This document shows positions 23,211 to 34,489 of a stretch of DNA of 64,000 bases, in pieces (the first letter of the stretch is position 1; the number at the start of each line of letters is the position of its first letter). Source of the stretch: Nageia nagi (Eukaryota; Pinophyta); assembly GCA_050084985.1 (NCBI GenBank), contig JBITNC010000001.1, forward strand, positions 93,744,001 through 93,808,000. Reading direction: 5' to 3'. The translations under genes were made by a program, and so were the position numbers. Under the pieces are notes generated by a model, which made no database searches, had not been told where the DNA came from, and saw only the letters and a list, made by a program, of their open reading frames with translations.

Positions 23211-25790
23211 CTTTGGCATCAACGATTAGGGCACCTTAACCACAAGAGTATTCAAGATATGAAAAATCAAGAACTTGTGGAAGGTTTACCTAATATTTCA
23301 CCCACAATTGGTCTTTGTGAAAGGTGCATTCTTGGAAAGATGAATAGGCAAAAGTTTGAAAAGGATAAGGCAACTAGGGCTACTCGTCCTCTTCAGCTTG
23401 TGCATTTAGATTTGATGGGTCCATTTCAGACTAAGTCTCTAGGGGGAGCTTCTTATGTTTTGACCTTCATTGATGACTTTAGTAGGATGACATTTGGTTA
23501 TCTACTTGAGCACAAGGATCAAACTTTTGATCGATTTAAAGACTTCAAGGCACTTGTTGAAAATCAAACTGATTTTAAGATTAAAATGCTAAGATCTGAC
23601 AATGAGGGTGAATATAATAGCAATGAGTTTAACAATTATTGTGCTAAACATGGTATCAAGCGGTAATTCATAATCCCATACACCCCTCAGCAAAATGGAG
23701 TTGCTGAAAGAAAGAATCGCACCATTATGGAAATGGCAAGATGCATGTTGGGTAACCTTCCTAGTTTCTTATGGGGAGAAGCTGTTCACACTACTATTCA
23801 CACCCTAAATAGGTGTCTTACTAAAGCAGTTGAAGGAAAAACTCTGTATGAAGCATGGACAGGAAAGAAACCTAACATCTCACACTTCAGGGTCTTTGGA
23901 TGTGATGCATTTGCCTTCATTACCTTAGAGAAAAGAAAGAAGCTAGACAAAAGATAAGAAAAATGCATCTTTGTGGGGTATGATAATCAGCATAGAGGTT
24001 ACAGGCTCTACTCCTCATCTCATAAAATAGTCTTTGTTTCTAGGGATGTCAAGTTCAATGAACTTCCTAAGGATACGACTTCTCATGCTGAGGTGTCTGA
24101 TTTAGATCATTCTACGCCTGCACCTAACTGGTTGGATGATCATGTAGGGAAGTCACCACAAGAGCAAAATTCTCTAGCTCAAAGAATTACAAGAAGTATG
24201 ACCTTGAATATATCCTTATTTGCCAAAATTGATAATATGAATGAGCCATCAACATTCAAAGAAGCTTCCAAGCAAGAATGTTGGATGGAAGCTATGAAAG
24301 TTGAGTATGAGGCACTCATGAAAAATGAAACTTAGGATTTGGTTCCTTATCCCAATGAGAAAAATATGATTGGAAATAAATGGATTTACAAGGTCAAGTA
24401 CAATTTTGATGGAGAAGTTGAAAAATACAAAGCAAGGTTAGTGGCCAAAGGATTCACTCAGAAATATGGTATTGATTATGAGGAAACCTTTGCTCCTGTG
24501 ACCAAAATGCCTACTGTTAGGATAATCCTTACTCTTTCTGCAGCTCAGGGATGGAAAGTTTTCCAACTTGATGTCAAGAGTGCATTTCTCAATGGTGACT
24601 TGGATGTAGAAATCTACATGAATCAACCAGAAGGATTTATTCCAGAAGGAAAAGAGTCTCTTGTGTGCAAGCTAAAGAAGTCTTTGTATGGACTTAAACA
24701 AGCACTTAGAGTATGGTACAAGAAAATTTCAGGATTCTTTGCAGATATTGGTTTTTCCAAGTGCTTCTCCGACTCAGATCTCTATGTACTCAATCAAGGA
24801 AAAGACGTGGTCTTAATTCTCCTTTATGTGGATGATCTTCTCATAACAGGCAACAATATTGAAATCATCCAAGAGTGCATATCCAAACTGAAGGCAACAT
24901 TTGAAATGATTGATCTAGGTCTATTGCATTACTATCTTGGAATGCACGTATACCAACACAAAGATTGTACTTATCTTAGTCAATCTAAGTATATATCAGA
25001 CATCTTGCAAAAGTTTGGAATGGAGGAGTGTAGGTATGCTGCAATACCTATTTCTCCTAGAATTGTTGTATCACTGAGCTCAGATTCTCAGTTGGCTGAT
25101 GCTACAGCTTATAGGCAATTGATTGGTAGTCTTCTGTATCTGACTATCTCTCGTCCTGATATTACCTTTGCAGTGAATCTGATGGCATGATTCATGCAAA
25201 AACCATATGTTGAACACCTCAATGCTGTGAAGCAAATCTTGAGGTATGTGGCAGGGATAAAGGATCTTGCTCTTAAGTATTCTAAAGTGCCCTCAATTGT
25301 TCTCTCAGGGTTCTCAGATTCTGATTATGGGGGAGATAGAGATGACAGAAAATCAACCTCTGCATATGTGTTCAGCATTGGTTCAGGTGCTATCTCTTGG
25401 GCTTCTAAGAAGCAACCTACTGTGACTCTTTCTACCACCGAAGCCAAATATCGAGCCATGTCTGTTGCCGCCCAAGAAGCTATTTGGCTGAGGCATCTTC
25501 TGAACGAAATTGGGTATAAGCAAAATGGCCCATCTCTTATTTCTTCAAATAATCAATCGGCTATCTCTTTGGCTAAGAATCCTGTGTTCCATCAGAGAAC
25601 CAAACATGTGGAAATCCAAGCCCATTTTATCAGGGAGAAGGTTCTAGATGACATCATACACTTAGAGTATTGTCCATCTACTAAAAACTCCGCTGATCTA
25701 TTCACCAAACCCCTTCCTAAAGCTCAGTTCAGCAAGCTTAGGGATTCTCTCGGGTTGGTGAAGTTACCCTCAAGGGGGAGTGAAGTTTGA
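23211..25790 (+). pseudogene. Element A integrase-RT-RNase H, C-terminal half of polyprotein
   Basis: This continues the copia polyprotein on the far side of G. It has the rest of the pre-integrase zinc-binding region (HQRLG, CERCILGK) and the integrase core, with Asp in LVHLDLMGP, Asp in RSDNEGEYN and Glu in NGVAERKN. The RT carries DVKSAFLNGDLD and an intact YVDD box (LLYVDDLLITGN), and the RNase H carries the SDSDYGGD and STTEAKYRA motifs. Four in-frame stops interrupt it: TAA at 23664-23666, TAA at 23955-23957, TAG at 24333-24335 and TGA at 25188-25190. Against the B copy these sit where B has Q, S, W and R codons. Three of the four fit C-to-T (or G-to-A) change. The normal stop follows GSEV at 25788-25790. 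Confidence 0.93.
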
Positions 25791-25863
25791 ACCTTTGTTA
25801 ATGATGACAACTTCACCTCTAAGAGGCTCTTTTGTTGTTGTATAACATGTGTTGATTATGATA

Positions 25864-26403
25864 TACCTCCGTGGTAAGTTTGCTCTACGTGACAAACTTG
25901 TACATTTTTATACCTCCGTGGTAAGTTTGCTCTGCGTGATAAACTTGTTGTACATTTTTATACCTCCGTGGTAAGTTTGCTCTGCGTGACAAACTTGTTG
26001 TACATTTTTATACCTCCGTGGTAAGTTTGCTCTACGTGAAAAACTTGTACATTTTATACCTCCGTGGTGAGTTTGCTCTGCGTGAGAAACTCATTGTACA
26101 ATTTTTGAGCATATAATTAATATACCTCCGTGGTAAGTTCGCTCTACGTGATGAACTTGTTGTACAATTTATACCTCCGTGGTGAGTTTGCTTTGCATGA
26201 GAAACTCATTGTACAATTTTTATGCTCTATACCTCTGTGGTGAGTTTGCTCTGCGTGAGAAACTCATTGTACAATTTTTGAGCATATAATTAATATACCT
26301 TCGTGGTAAGTTCACTCTGCATGATGAACTTGTTGTACATTCTATACCTCCGTGGTGAGTTTGCTCTACGTGAGAAACTCGTTGTACAATCTTTATGCTC
26401 TAT
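25864..26403 (+). repeat. Ten-unit tandem hairpin array in the 3' UTR of element A
   Basis: Ten units of about 46-66 bp, each starting TACCTCCGTGGT. A 7-nt arm, a 10-nt loop close to CTCTGCGTGA and the complementary arm follow, then a TTGTACA-type spacer. Arms come in matched versions: AAGTTTG with CAAACTT (units at 25864, 25960), GAGTTT with AAACTC (26057, 26171, 26229, 26344), and AAGTTC with GAACTT (26123, 26295). Both sides change together, so the inverted repeat is kept while its sequence changes. Spacers alternate between short ones and longer ones containing GAGCATATAATTAATA or TATGCTCTA. The array follows the stop codon of the polyprotein by about 75 bp. Confidence 0.93.
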
Positions 26404-26676
26404 TAATAATCAACACATGTCTATATACAACAGGTGACTATGAGTGATGGCTTGGCATCTCCGTGATGACTTATAGTGCACCATTAATCAGTTATTTATA
26501 AGATAGCATTATTTGATTCTCTTATTTGAATATATGATGCATCTAATTAATTTTGTTCATGAGTTACTTGTAGCATGCAGGATCTTCTTCCGAAATGCAG
26601 GTTACTCACCTTATGAAAGCAAGGTCATGGAGACTCACATGTCAGCTTAAAGTTGATCGACTACTATGTACAGTGA

Positions 26677-26724
26677 AACCAGTTGTGGTTAATGATTGTA
26701 TTGTAAACCATTTTGTCAAATGGT
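26677..26724 (+). other. Twin-hairpin motif in the 3' UTR of element A
   Basis: Two short inverted repeats flank the invariant block TAATGATTGTATTGT: AACCA/TGGTT (26677-26690) and ACCATTT/AAATGGT (26707-26724). The same arrangement occurs at similar places in elements B, C and D, about 150 bp before the polypurine tract. It is probably a cis-acting RNA or DNA element of this retrotransposon group. Its function is unknown. Confidence 0.7.
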
Positions 26725-26862
26725 AATGTAGTGAGTCTCATACTAGTTCTCAAAAAGATTCTCAAATATGTAAATGTTCTCATCTCCACTTGTATCTCTA
26801 TGGAGGAGAACTCTCTCTTACTCTCTCTCTTCTTTCTTCTACGCTCTATCCCAATATTGCAT

Positions 26863-26872
26863 TAAGGGGGAG
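26863..26872 (+). other. Polypurine tract of element A
   Basis: TAAGGGGGAG lies immediately before the TGTTAGAA start of the 3' LTR. Elements B, C and D have the same tract in the matching place. It is the expected primer site for plus-strand DNA synthesis. Confidence 0.88.
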
Positions 26873-27385
26873 TGTTAGAATTTGTAATGAAATATTATGA
26901 ATATCTAAACTCCTTGTAAGTTCAATTAATCACTTAAAAGATATGTAGATACCTTAAGGGATTAATTGAATTCTTTATTATGTGTGGACTTTGACCTAAC
27001 CATGGGGTTAGTTGGTAGGTTAAAGTTAGGTCACACATTTATTGTAACCCTAACCTTACCCTTGGGTTAAAGGGAGGTTAGGGAGGTGCTCTCAAGCTAT
27101 AAATAGAGGGCCTCTCCTCTTGTAAATATATCTAAGTTTTGGAGTAAGATTACTCTACTAGGTTGTGGAGGAGAGAGCAAGAGAATAGTTGTAAGAGAGG
27201 CATAGATTGAGAATAGAGAACTAGTTGTGGATGTACTCCCAAGGAGGGAGGAACCACATTATATTGGTGTCATATTGTGTGAATGTGTTGGTAGCTTATA
27301 GATGTTGCATGTTGAATGTGATTGAGCTTTCTATAGTCTTGGACCTTGGGAATTAGAGTAGTGCTAATTCTCTCAACAAGCATCA
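26873..27385 (+). repeat. 3' LTR of element A
   Basis: It starts TGTTAGAATTTGTAATG directly after the polypurine tract. It contains a TATA box (TATAAATA, 27098-27105) followed by AGAGGGCCTCTCC, as in the other copia LTRs here. It is homologous to B's LTR on the opposite strand through the block GATGTACTCCCAA. The right edge lies between CTCAACA (27378) and AGCATCA (27385). The 5' partner is off-window, so no target duplication can be checked. Confidence 0.85.
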
Positions 27386-27474
27386 AGTAGACACATCCAC
27401 ACATCCAATTAATACTTTTTGAAAAAAATGAAATGGAACATAAAACCTGATAGATATGAATGCAAATATGGATG

Positions 27475-27590
27475 ATGCATGATGCAAATATGATCTCATG
27501 GACTACAATGGTTGGAGGAAATGCAATTCATGGCTACAACAAGAATGCCATTAAACTTTGATATGATGAACTACTTGGGAACCCCTTTTT
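27475..27590 (+). pseudogene. PPR-protein fragment
   Basis: Reads MHDANMISWTTMVGGNAIHG, then YNKNAIKL before a stop. This fits the PPR consensus 'V-SW-AMI-GYA-HG-G-EAL-LF'. It covers only about one motif. PPR proteins bind organelle RNA, but this relic cannot. Confidence 0.65.
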
Positions 27591-28147
27591 TATGTTTGGC
27601 TATGTATTACAAGCATGTTTTTACTAACTTATCACTTTTGGATTATTTTTTGACAATTGAAATTTTTTTGCATTGAAATGTTACTTTTATTCTCCAAGCT
27701 AGTTTTTTGATCATATGGTGTATTTAAATTATTTCATATCACATCATATAGTGAAAACCAAAAAATAAATAAAAAATGGTGCATATAGAGTTTAGGTAGA
27801 CACTTAGAATGTTTTTTTCATTTCGAGTTTATCAAGCTGAGGGGTTGGAGATGATAGAGGCATTTGGTATATTTGAATCATTTCATATGACATCATATGG
27901 TGTATTTAAATAATTCCATATCACATGTCATAATTTATTTATAAAAAATTTCTAATATAGGCCATGTAATGAAGGAGCCCACAACATATTTCATTATTTT
28001 CATCTAACACATCCACACACCCAATAAAGGGTTTATGTGTTTCTAGCACTTAGGGGAAATTTGTGCTTTGAATTTTTCTCTATTCTTTTAGAAAATCTAT
28101 TAATCTTATAATCATTATAGACCATAAACTATGTTTGCATTACGCAT

Positions 28148-28236
28148 CTTATGGTTGTGACTACCCTGATATATATGTATACAAAATATGAAATAATAAA
28201 TAAGGCTTGGGAATTATTTCATTTATCTATGGGCCT
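28148..28236 (+). pseudogene. PPR-protein fragment
   Basis: Reads LMVVTTLIYMYTKYEIINKA, then WELF. It matches the PPR phrase 'VVV-NALIDMYAKCGSI-NAR-LF'. It is a single-motif relic. Confidence 0.6.
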
Positions 28237-28316
28237 TTAATTTTTAGAACATTCATTTTGTATGTTTTGTGCAATCATGAAGTTCAAATCTCCCTCAAGA
28301 TAGACTGCATGACAAG

Positions 28317-28785
28317 TGATGGAATTGAAGGATTCCATAAACCAAGATCTCTTGTAGCTTCTCCAACAAATCTAACTAAGAACAAATCATTCACACAAAT
28401 AAGAACACACAATGTATAGTGGTTCTTCCAACTCTTGGGAGTACATCCAATTTAAACCATCTCTTTTATTACTTCTCATAAGAGAACTCTCCAACAAATT
28501 CTCAAAAATTCTTCTACAAATCTCCTACAAGAGCATTCCTATAACTCTACAAGACTAGCATCTTTATTCTTCTACAAGTACCTAATGATAAGGGGCACCT
28601 CTTTATTTATAAGATGAAATTCACTCTTTTACCTTCCTTTTACCCAAGGGTAAGGTAAATATTTTTCTTTATTTATTATTTAATGCTTTAAGATATCTAA
28701 AGATACTTTATACATTAAGTGAATTTACATTATGGGTTTACATTAAAGAGAGATATTACGCAATAATGCATTATAATTTTTAACA
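28317..28785 (-). repeat. 3' LTR of element C
   Basis: 469 bp, TGATGGAATT...TTTTTAACA on the + strand, homologous to 33237-33706. A TATA-like AT stretch (TTATTTATAAGATG) lies in the middle. Confidence 0.9.
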
Positions 28786-28795
28786 CCCCCCTTAA
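28786..28795 (-). other. Polypurine tract of element C
   Basis: On the - strand TTAAGGGGGG abuts the TGTTAA start of the 3' LTR. Confidence 0.8.
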
Positions 28796-28930
28796 TACAA
28801 TATTAAGGTGGAGAGTTAAAAAGATAAAGAAAAAGAGTAAGATAGTTTTCCTCTATAAGAATAAAATCGAAGATGAGAACTTTTGATAAAGTAATAGAAT
28901 ATAGATGATTCTACAATGGATCAACTACTT

Positions 28931-28980
28931 AACCATGTTAACAAATGGTTTCACAATACAATCATTAGCCATAAATGGTT
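28931..28980 (-). other. Twin-hairpin motif of element C
   Basis: On the - strand AACCAT/ATGGCT and AAACCATTT/CATGGTT flank TAATGATTGTATTGT. The same layout occurs in A, B and D. It lies about 145 bp from the polypurine tract. Confidence 0.65.
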
Positions 28981-31146
28981 TTAATGTTCAAAAGTAATCA
29001 TTCAACATGTTGATATGATGAGCCTCCATGAGCCTACATACCTGAAGTAACTTGCAATCTCAAGAAGAAATTTATAATCTAAAGAAAAAACCTATAAGTT
29101 ACAAGCAACTCACAAGTAAGATCAATTAGATGTATCATATACACTTATATAAGATAAACATCGTCCATAAATTGATTAAATGGTACATAAATATACCAAG
29201 TCATCATATATGTACAACATCTAATATGATATACAATATCAACTAAATATTACATGTGCATACTAAATAAAACACATCATCCATAACATGATATCAATAA
29301 TAAATAATATGCAAAATCATCAAATTCATAATCAACCAATTGATATAAAAGCATTATTAAACAAGAATATAGAAATATCATTCAACATCATAAAAAAATA
29401 AAATTGATTTTTAATTTTTATATTTATTTATTTTATATTTATCTTTTGGTATATGAGGGTGTCATCACATCATAATATTTTCATAACTTATTTTTTTCCC
29501 TTGATGATAATATCACTAATCAAATACTTATGTGACTATGTTATCTTAACCATGTCACAAACCATTAAATGCCAACTTGACTAAATCACTAAATCAAGAT
29601 TTACAAGGCAAAGCATATACATAAGTTCTTATCTATTTACAAATATGTTGATTTGAAGATTTAATTTTTTTTTCAATATTATTGTAGCATAGATGAAGAA
29701 CAAATCATAAAATACCATCTTGACTACCACATCAAGATGCATAAGCTACAAAATACCAACTTGACTATGCTACTAGTCAAGATGTATATGATAAATTTTG
29801 ATAGCATTAATCCATCAATATGTATTCAAATTTTATTAAATAATCATAATTTTAGAGAAGGGTGAATCTTTTTAACCACTCCAACAATGTGCAATCATGG
29901 AGAAAAGTGAACCTTTTTAACCACTCCAATAATGTAGTCATGAAAAAGGGTAAAATATTTTAACCACTCTATCTACTACAACTTGCTAACAATTAGCAAT
30001 ATGGTAAATAATCTATTGACATGGATAAACTTTTCAAATATGAAATTATAATAACATTAATTCATAAATATGGATACCTTTTTAACCACTCCAACAATGT
30101 AGTCATGAAGAAGGATGAAACTTTTTAACCACTCCATCCACTACAACTTGCTAACAAGTAGCAATGTGATAAACAATCCATCGATATGGATAAAATTTCC
30201 AAATATAGAAGTATAGTAGCATCAATCTATAAATATGGATAAACTTTTCAGTCATAAAAGTATAGTGGTATCAATCCATAAATAAGTTTCTACTTTAACA
30301 ATATGTCAACCAATAAGGATAGTGCATATCATAGTTTGAAAAAAAAATTTACCTAAATTTTTACTTTAAACACTATGCACATCCACAACAAATTTGCATA
30401 GCATTACAACCAATAAGGATAGTGTATATTATAGTTTGAAAAAAAAAAATTCAAATACTAGCACATCCAAACACTATTATGCATATTCAAAAATAATTAA
30501 CCTTATGCATATTCATAATAATTAATATTTAATGCAACTTTCCCCTTTTTCTTTGTCATCAAAAATATTTAAAAAATAACATAAGAAAAAATTGCATTAA
30601 AGTGTGCAAAAGTTGGTTTGAAATGTATTGGACATTATCAAATAATTATTGCTAAAAATTTTAGCTTCAAAAGTTATAAATTAGTCCAATTTGCTTTGAA
30701 ATTTCAATAATAATTTGTAAAAAATTACTTTCATATTTTTTACAGAACTTAACCAAACAAAATGGTTGCAAATTTTAACTTGAAATATTTTCATATTTGA
30801 AAATACTTTATCAATATTGCAAAAATAAGGCTTAAATAACACCTATGCTCATTAAACATTCATTAATTTTATGAAAAAAAATGTAAAACATTTACACTTA
30901 AGGTCACATGCCCCCTTTAAAAATCATAAGTGTAAGCTTTACTCTTAAAATTTTAACTTTTAAAAAATAAAGCCTATGCACAATACTTAATAAATGTGAA
31001 ATAAATTTATCTTTATAATATGCTCACATGATCTTATGACAAAATATAAATTTTGCTCAAGTACATTAAAAAACTAATTAACTTTATTTGTGAAACCTAA
31101 AAAAAAATCATATAAACCATATGGTTATACATACATACATACATAC

Positions 31147-31204
<58 letters not shown>

Positions 31205-31281
31205 TGTATGTATGTATAACCATATGGTTTATATGATTTTTTTTAGGTTGCACATAAAAAAATCATATAAACCATATGGTT

Positions 31282-31314
<33 letters not shown>

Positions 31315-33222
31315 TATATGTCCATCCACTCCACTACTTTTCCTTTTAATTTCACATGCCCTTTCATAGGTGTAAGCTTAAAAATTAATAAGGAGTAAGC
31401 TTATAAATTGCATTTATTAATGCTCATGAATAAAAATTTGCACCAAATATTTAAGGGAAGAAAAAATATGCAAAGTATAAGTTAGCAACTCATCATCCAT
31501 TTTTGAAAAAAAATGCAATAATTACCCTCCTTATTTAAAATGAGTGAATTTAAAAATTACCTCAAGCTAAAGACTTTATTTGTAAAAGCTACATTTAAAA
31601 AACATGTCCAAAATAATCACATGCACCTTTTTCTTTATGAAAAATGACCACATGACTAAAAAGCTCCTCCCATTTTAGAAAAAAAAACATTTTATTATTG
31701 GTAACCCATGTGCTTAAAAAGGCTTTTCTTTTAAAAGATGCTCTCACCCTTTTTTTATAAAGGAAAAAAATGCCTAAAAGGAAATTACGGTTAAGACCTC
31801 AGATTTTTTTTAAAAGGATGCCAAAAAGAAATTATGGTTAGGACCTCAGATTTAAAAAAAAAAGGATGCTAAAAACTTTTTTTTTTTTTTTAATGAGCTC
31901 AAAATTTTTAAAAAGCAACGCATGTTTTTATTATTATTATTTTTAATTTTTTTAAGAAACTTAAACTCCCCATCTTTTTCTTAAAAAAGTTTTCAAAAAT
32001 AAAAATTAATCTCCTTCTAAAAAATTTCAAGACTTAGTGGATAAATATCATAACATAAAAAAAATTCATCTAATTTTATTGCAAGAATAAAGGTTTTTTT
32101 GTTAGTAGGAAAAACAAGGTGAGGTATGTGACAGGAGGGGCAACCAGATGTGAAGTAAATTTTTATTTGCTCAAAATTGTCCAACCAATAAGAAAATTAT
32201 TTCTCTCTTCAATAAACAGTCATGGGAGCTTGAAAGAAAATAAAATTGCCTTCCTATGCATATAAGTCTTATTTATGTTTTTTTTTGTCTCCTTTAACCA
32301 TACTTGAACATCAAGGTGTTTGAAGAAGTATAGTTGGGTTTGTAGCATTATCGAGCATATGCATTCAATGCATGTTCATATGAAAAAAGAACATGGTTTT
32401 ATTTTATATATAATAGGAGTTAAATTGTAATAGCTACCACACACATATTTTTCATGCTAGGGTAGCATTTTTAGATTTCAATTTAATTATTTCTATAAAG
32501 AACATGGGTTTTTAAGAAATAATTAAATTGTAGAATCATTAGATAATATTTTAACTATTTTAATTCTGATATTTTTGGAAAAATATATAATAAATTTTGT
32601 ATAAAAGAAATTCAGTTTCTCTTATATAAAAAATGCGTAATGTATTATTAAATTTGTATAGCTACCAATGATTTTTAGAGCTAATTGTAGTTTTCTTAAA
32701 AACTTAAAAAAAAAATTAAAGCTTGTAATGCAATTTGAATTAATATAATTATAAAAAAATGCTCAAATAGCATTTGCACAAAAATTAGATATGCTAATTT
32801 TCACAAGATCTAAAAAAAATCTAACCATATACCATATGTTAGATCTAATTTTTAAATACTACTAACATGTAGCTAAGGTAAAATTTTACCTTAAATTTGA
32901 GTCCATTATCCTCAAGATAAAACATGCTAGTATTGATAACTATAAATCTCAAGTATTAGAGATATTAACTAGATCTAACAAAAAATAATAGATCTAATGC
33001 TTAACTTTAAAAAAAGGTTAAATAAATTGAAGGTTAAAAAAAAGTTCTAACCTTAAATTAGATCTATTAAAGTTTTCAATCTACCCATACAAAATATAGT
33101 AGATTTAGCTTTTCGTTTCAAAATAAAATTGAAATAAGATTATGGGATAAGTATACCTTAAATTTAAAGAGAGTTACCTCAAGATCACCAAGTAAAGACT
33201 TGAAACAGATCACCACAAGGTT
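28981..33222. other. Interior of element C, no gene seen
   Basis: AT-rich with many homopolymer runs. About 29870-30300 holds degenerate repeats with the phrases TTTTAACCACTCCA and ATCCATnnATATGGAT. These echo, in inverse orientation, the 54-bp repeat of element D. Microsatellite inverted repeats lie at 31095-31310. No protein family is recognisable. Confidence 0.7.
31095..31310. repeat. Long inverted repeat with CATA/TA/TATG microsatellite
   Basis: The left arm (31095-31149) ends in CATA repeats. A (TA)n centre follows, then TATG repeats and the mirror arm to about 31249. A third copy of the first arm follows at 31256-31310. Each arm contains AACCATATGGTT. The block can form a large hairpin or cruciform. 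Confidence 0.85.
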
Positions 33223-33234
33223 GCTCTGATACCA
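33223..33234 (-). other. Primer-binding site of element C
   Basis: On the - strand TGGTATCAGAGC, two bases after the LTR end. It is complementary to the plant initiator-Met tRNA 3' end and is the standard copia primer site. Confidence 0.9.
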
Positions 33235-33236
33235 TT

Positions 33237-33706
33237 TGATGGAATCAAAATATTCTATAAACTAAAATCTTTTATAGATTCTCTAACAAATATCACTAAG
33301 AACAAATCATTCACATAATTGAGAACACACAATGTATAGTAGTTCCTCCAACTCTTGGGAATACATCCACTTTGAACCATCTCTTTCATTACTTTTCATA
33401 AGAGAACTCTCCTACAAATTCTAAATAATTCTTTTACAAAACTCCTACAAGAGCATTCTTATAACTCTATAAGATTAGCATCTTCATGTTTCTACAAGTA
33501 CCTAATGAGAAGGGGCACCTTTTTATTTATAAGATGAAATCCACTCTTTAACCTCCTTTTTACCCAAAGTTAAGGTTAAATATTTTTTTATATTTATTCT
33601 TCAATTATTTAAGGTATCTAAAGATACTTTAAGCATTAAGTTAATTTACATTGTGAGTTTACATTAAAGAGAGATATTACATAATAATGCATTATAATTT
33701 CCAACA
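33237..33706 (-). repeat. 5' LTR of element C
   Basis: 470 bp, TGATGGAATC...TTTCCAACA on the + strand. The TATA box TATAAATA (- strand) is at 33524-33531. Confidence 0.9.
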
Positions 33707-33725
33707 CCAAGAAGGTCAACAATGC

Positions 33726-33806
33726 ATGTATTGGAATGCAATGATTGAAAGATATGTAATTCATAATTAAAATAAAAATGCTCTTAAACTCTTCAATATG
33801 ATGATT
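33726..33806 (+). pseudogene. PPR-protein fragment between elements C and D
   Basis: Reads MYWNAMIERYVIHN, stop, NKNALKLFNMM. It matches the PPR phrase 'WNAMI-GY-IHG-NKDAIKLF'. The next ~140 bp (33835-33975) is an inverted copy of the spacer at about 44522-44660. Confidence 0.6.
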
Positions 33807-33987
33807 GATTATTATCATATTACATCCATAATGAAATATTATACTTTAAGAAAGTATCGAAATTATTCTAAAAGTGGTAAGTTGATAAAAATATGCTTGT
33901 AATACTTAGCAATTGTTCAACCCAAAAAAATGTTGGTTACCTCCACAATAAGCACCATGAGAAATTTAAATGTTATGTTGCTTATCT

Positions 33988-34487
33988 TGTTAGATTTTAT
34001 AATGCATTATTATAAGGTCTCTTAATATAATTCACTTAATACTTAAGGGTATCCTTAGATACCTTAAATATTTATTGAATATGATAATGTAACTTGTCCT
34101 ACACTCCATCTCATGAGCATGCCCCTTGACTAAAAGGGTGATGTATGTCATGAATTTGTACAATGGTTAATAGGGTGATCTAAGGGATGATTTTGGACTA
34201 TAAATAGAGGGCCCTCTCTTTGAGATTACATATTTGGAGAAGTATGAAAATGCTAGTCTTATAAAGTTGTAGAAAAGCTCTTGTAAGAATTTTGTAGAAG
34301 AATTCTTAAGAATTTATAGTTCACTTGTGAGAAATAATAAAAAATATGGTTCAAGTGGATGTACTCCCATAATAGAGGAACCACTATATATGGTATGTCT
34401 AATTGTGTATGAAATTATGTTTTTTGTGTTGAAGATTTATGGAATCCTTCAAGGTGATCTTGATTATAGAATCCTTAAATTCCATCA
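33988..34487 (+). repeat. 5' LTR of element D
   Basis: Starts TGTTAGATTTTATAATG and ends TTCCATCA. The promoter TATA box TATAAATA is at 34199-34206, followed by GAGGGCCCTCTC. Confidence 0.92.
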
Positions 34488-34489
34488 TG

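Larger units (their letters stand above)
1..27385 (+). mobile_element. Ty1/copia element A, split by nested element G
   Basis: A copia-type LTR retrotransposon on the + strand. Its 5' LTR lies left of the window. The visible parts are the leader and gag-protease (1-1866) and, after element G, pre-integrase, integrase, RT and RNase H (23211-25790), a long 3' UTR, a polypurine tract and the 3' LTR (26873-27385). The two halves join in frame across G: the residues before the break (CSKGN) and after it (LWHQRLG) match the unbroken copy in element B. The domain order PR-IN-RT-RH is diagnostic of copia. At least four in-frame stops make it non-autonomous today. The right end of the LTR is placed to within about 8 bp, because the left target duplication is not visible. 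Confidence 0.93.
27386..28316. other. PPR-derived repeat DNA between elements A and C
   Basis: AT-rich DNA without an intact gene. It holds two short PPR relics (listed separately). It also holds copies of a motif reading ATTTCATATCATATGGT and its complement (about 27725-27925). A stretch near 27965-28010 (GGAGCCCACAACAT) recurs inverted near 42156 and 42560. Confidence 0.6.
28317..33706 (-). mobile_element. Non-coding LTR retrotransposon C
   Basis: Two direct repeats of 469 and 470 bp bound a 4.45-kb interior with no open frame of note. It has a - strand primer-binding site TGGTATCAGAGC (33223-33234, initiator-Met tRNA type), a polypurine tract (28786-28795), LTR ends TG...CA and a near-perfect target duplication (ACAAG at 28312-28316, CCAAG at 33707-33711). 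LTR start, TATA box, polypurine tract and the 3' twin hairpin resemble the coding copia elements A and B. It is probably moved by an A/B-like partner's proteins. The insertion splits a PPR relic. Confidence 0.9.

Noticed and set aside
25864-26403. CRISPR-like array (palindromic direct repeats with spacers)
   Set aside because: The spacers are short, AT-rich and themselves repeated, there are no cas genes, and the context is a plant retrotransposon 3' UTR. The palindromes are better explained as hairpins of the element.
33636-33818. 60-codon - strand open frame
   Set aside because: It straddles the right edge of element C's LTR and PPR debris, so it cannot be an ancestral gene.
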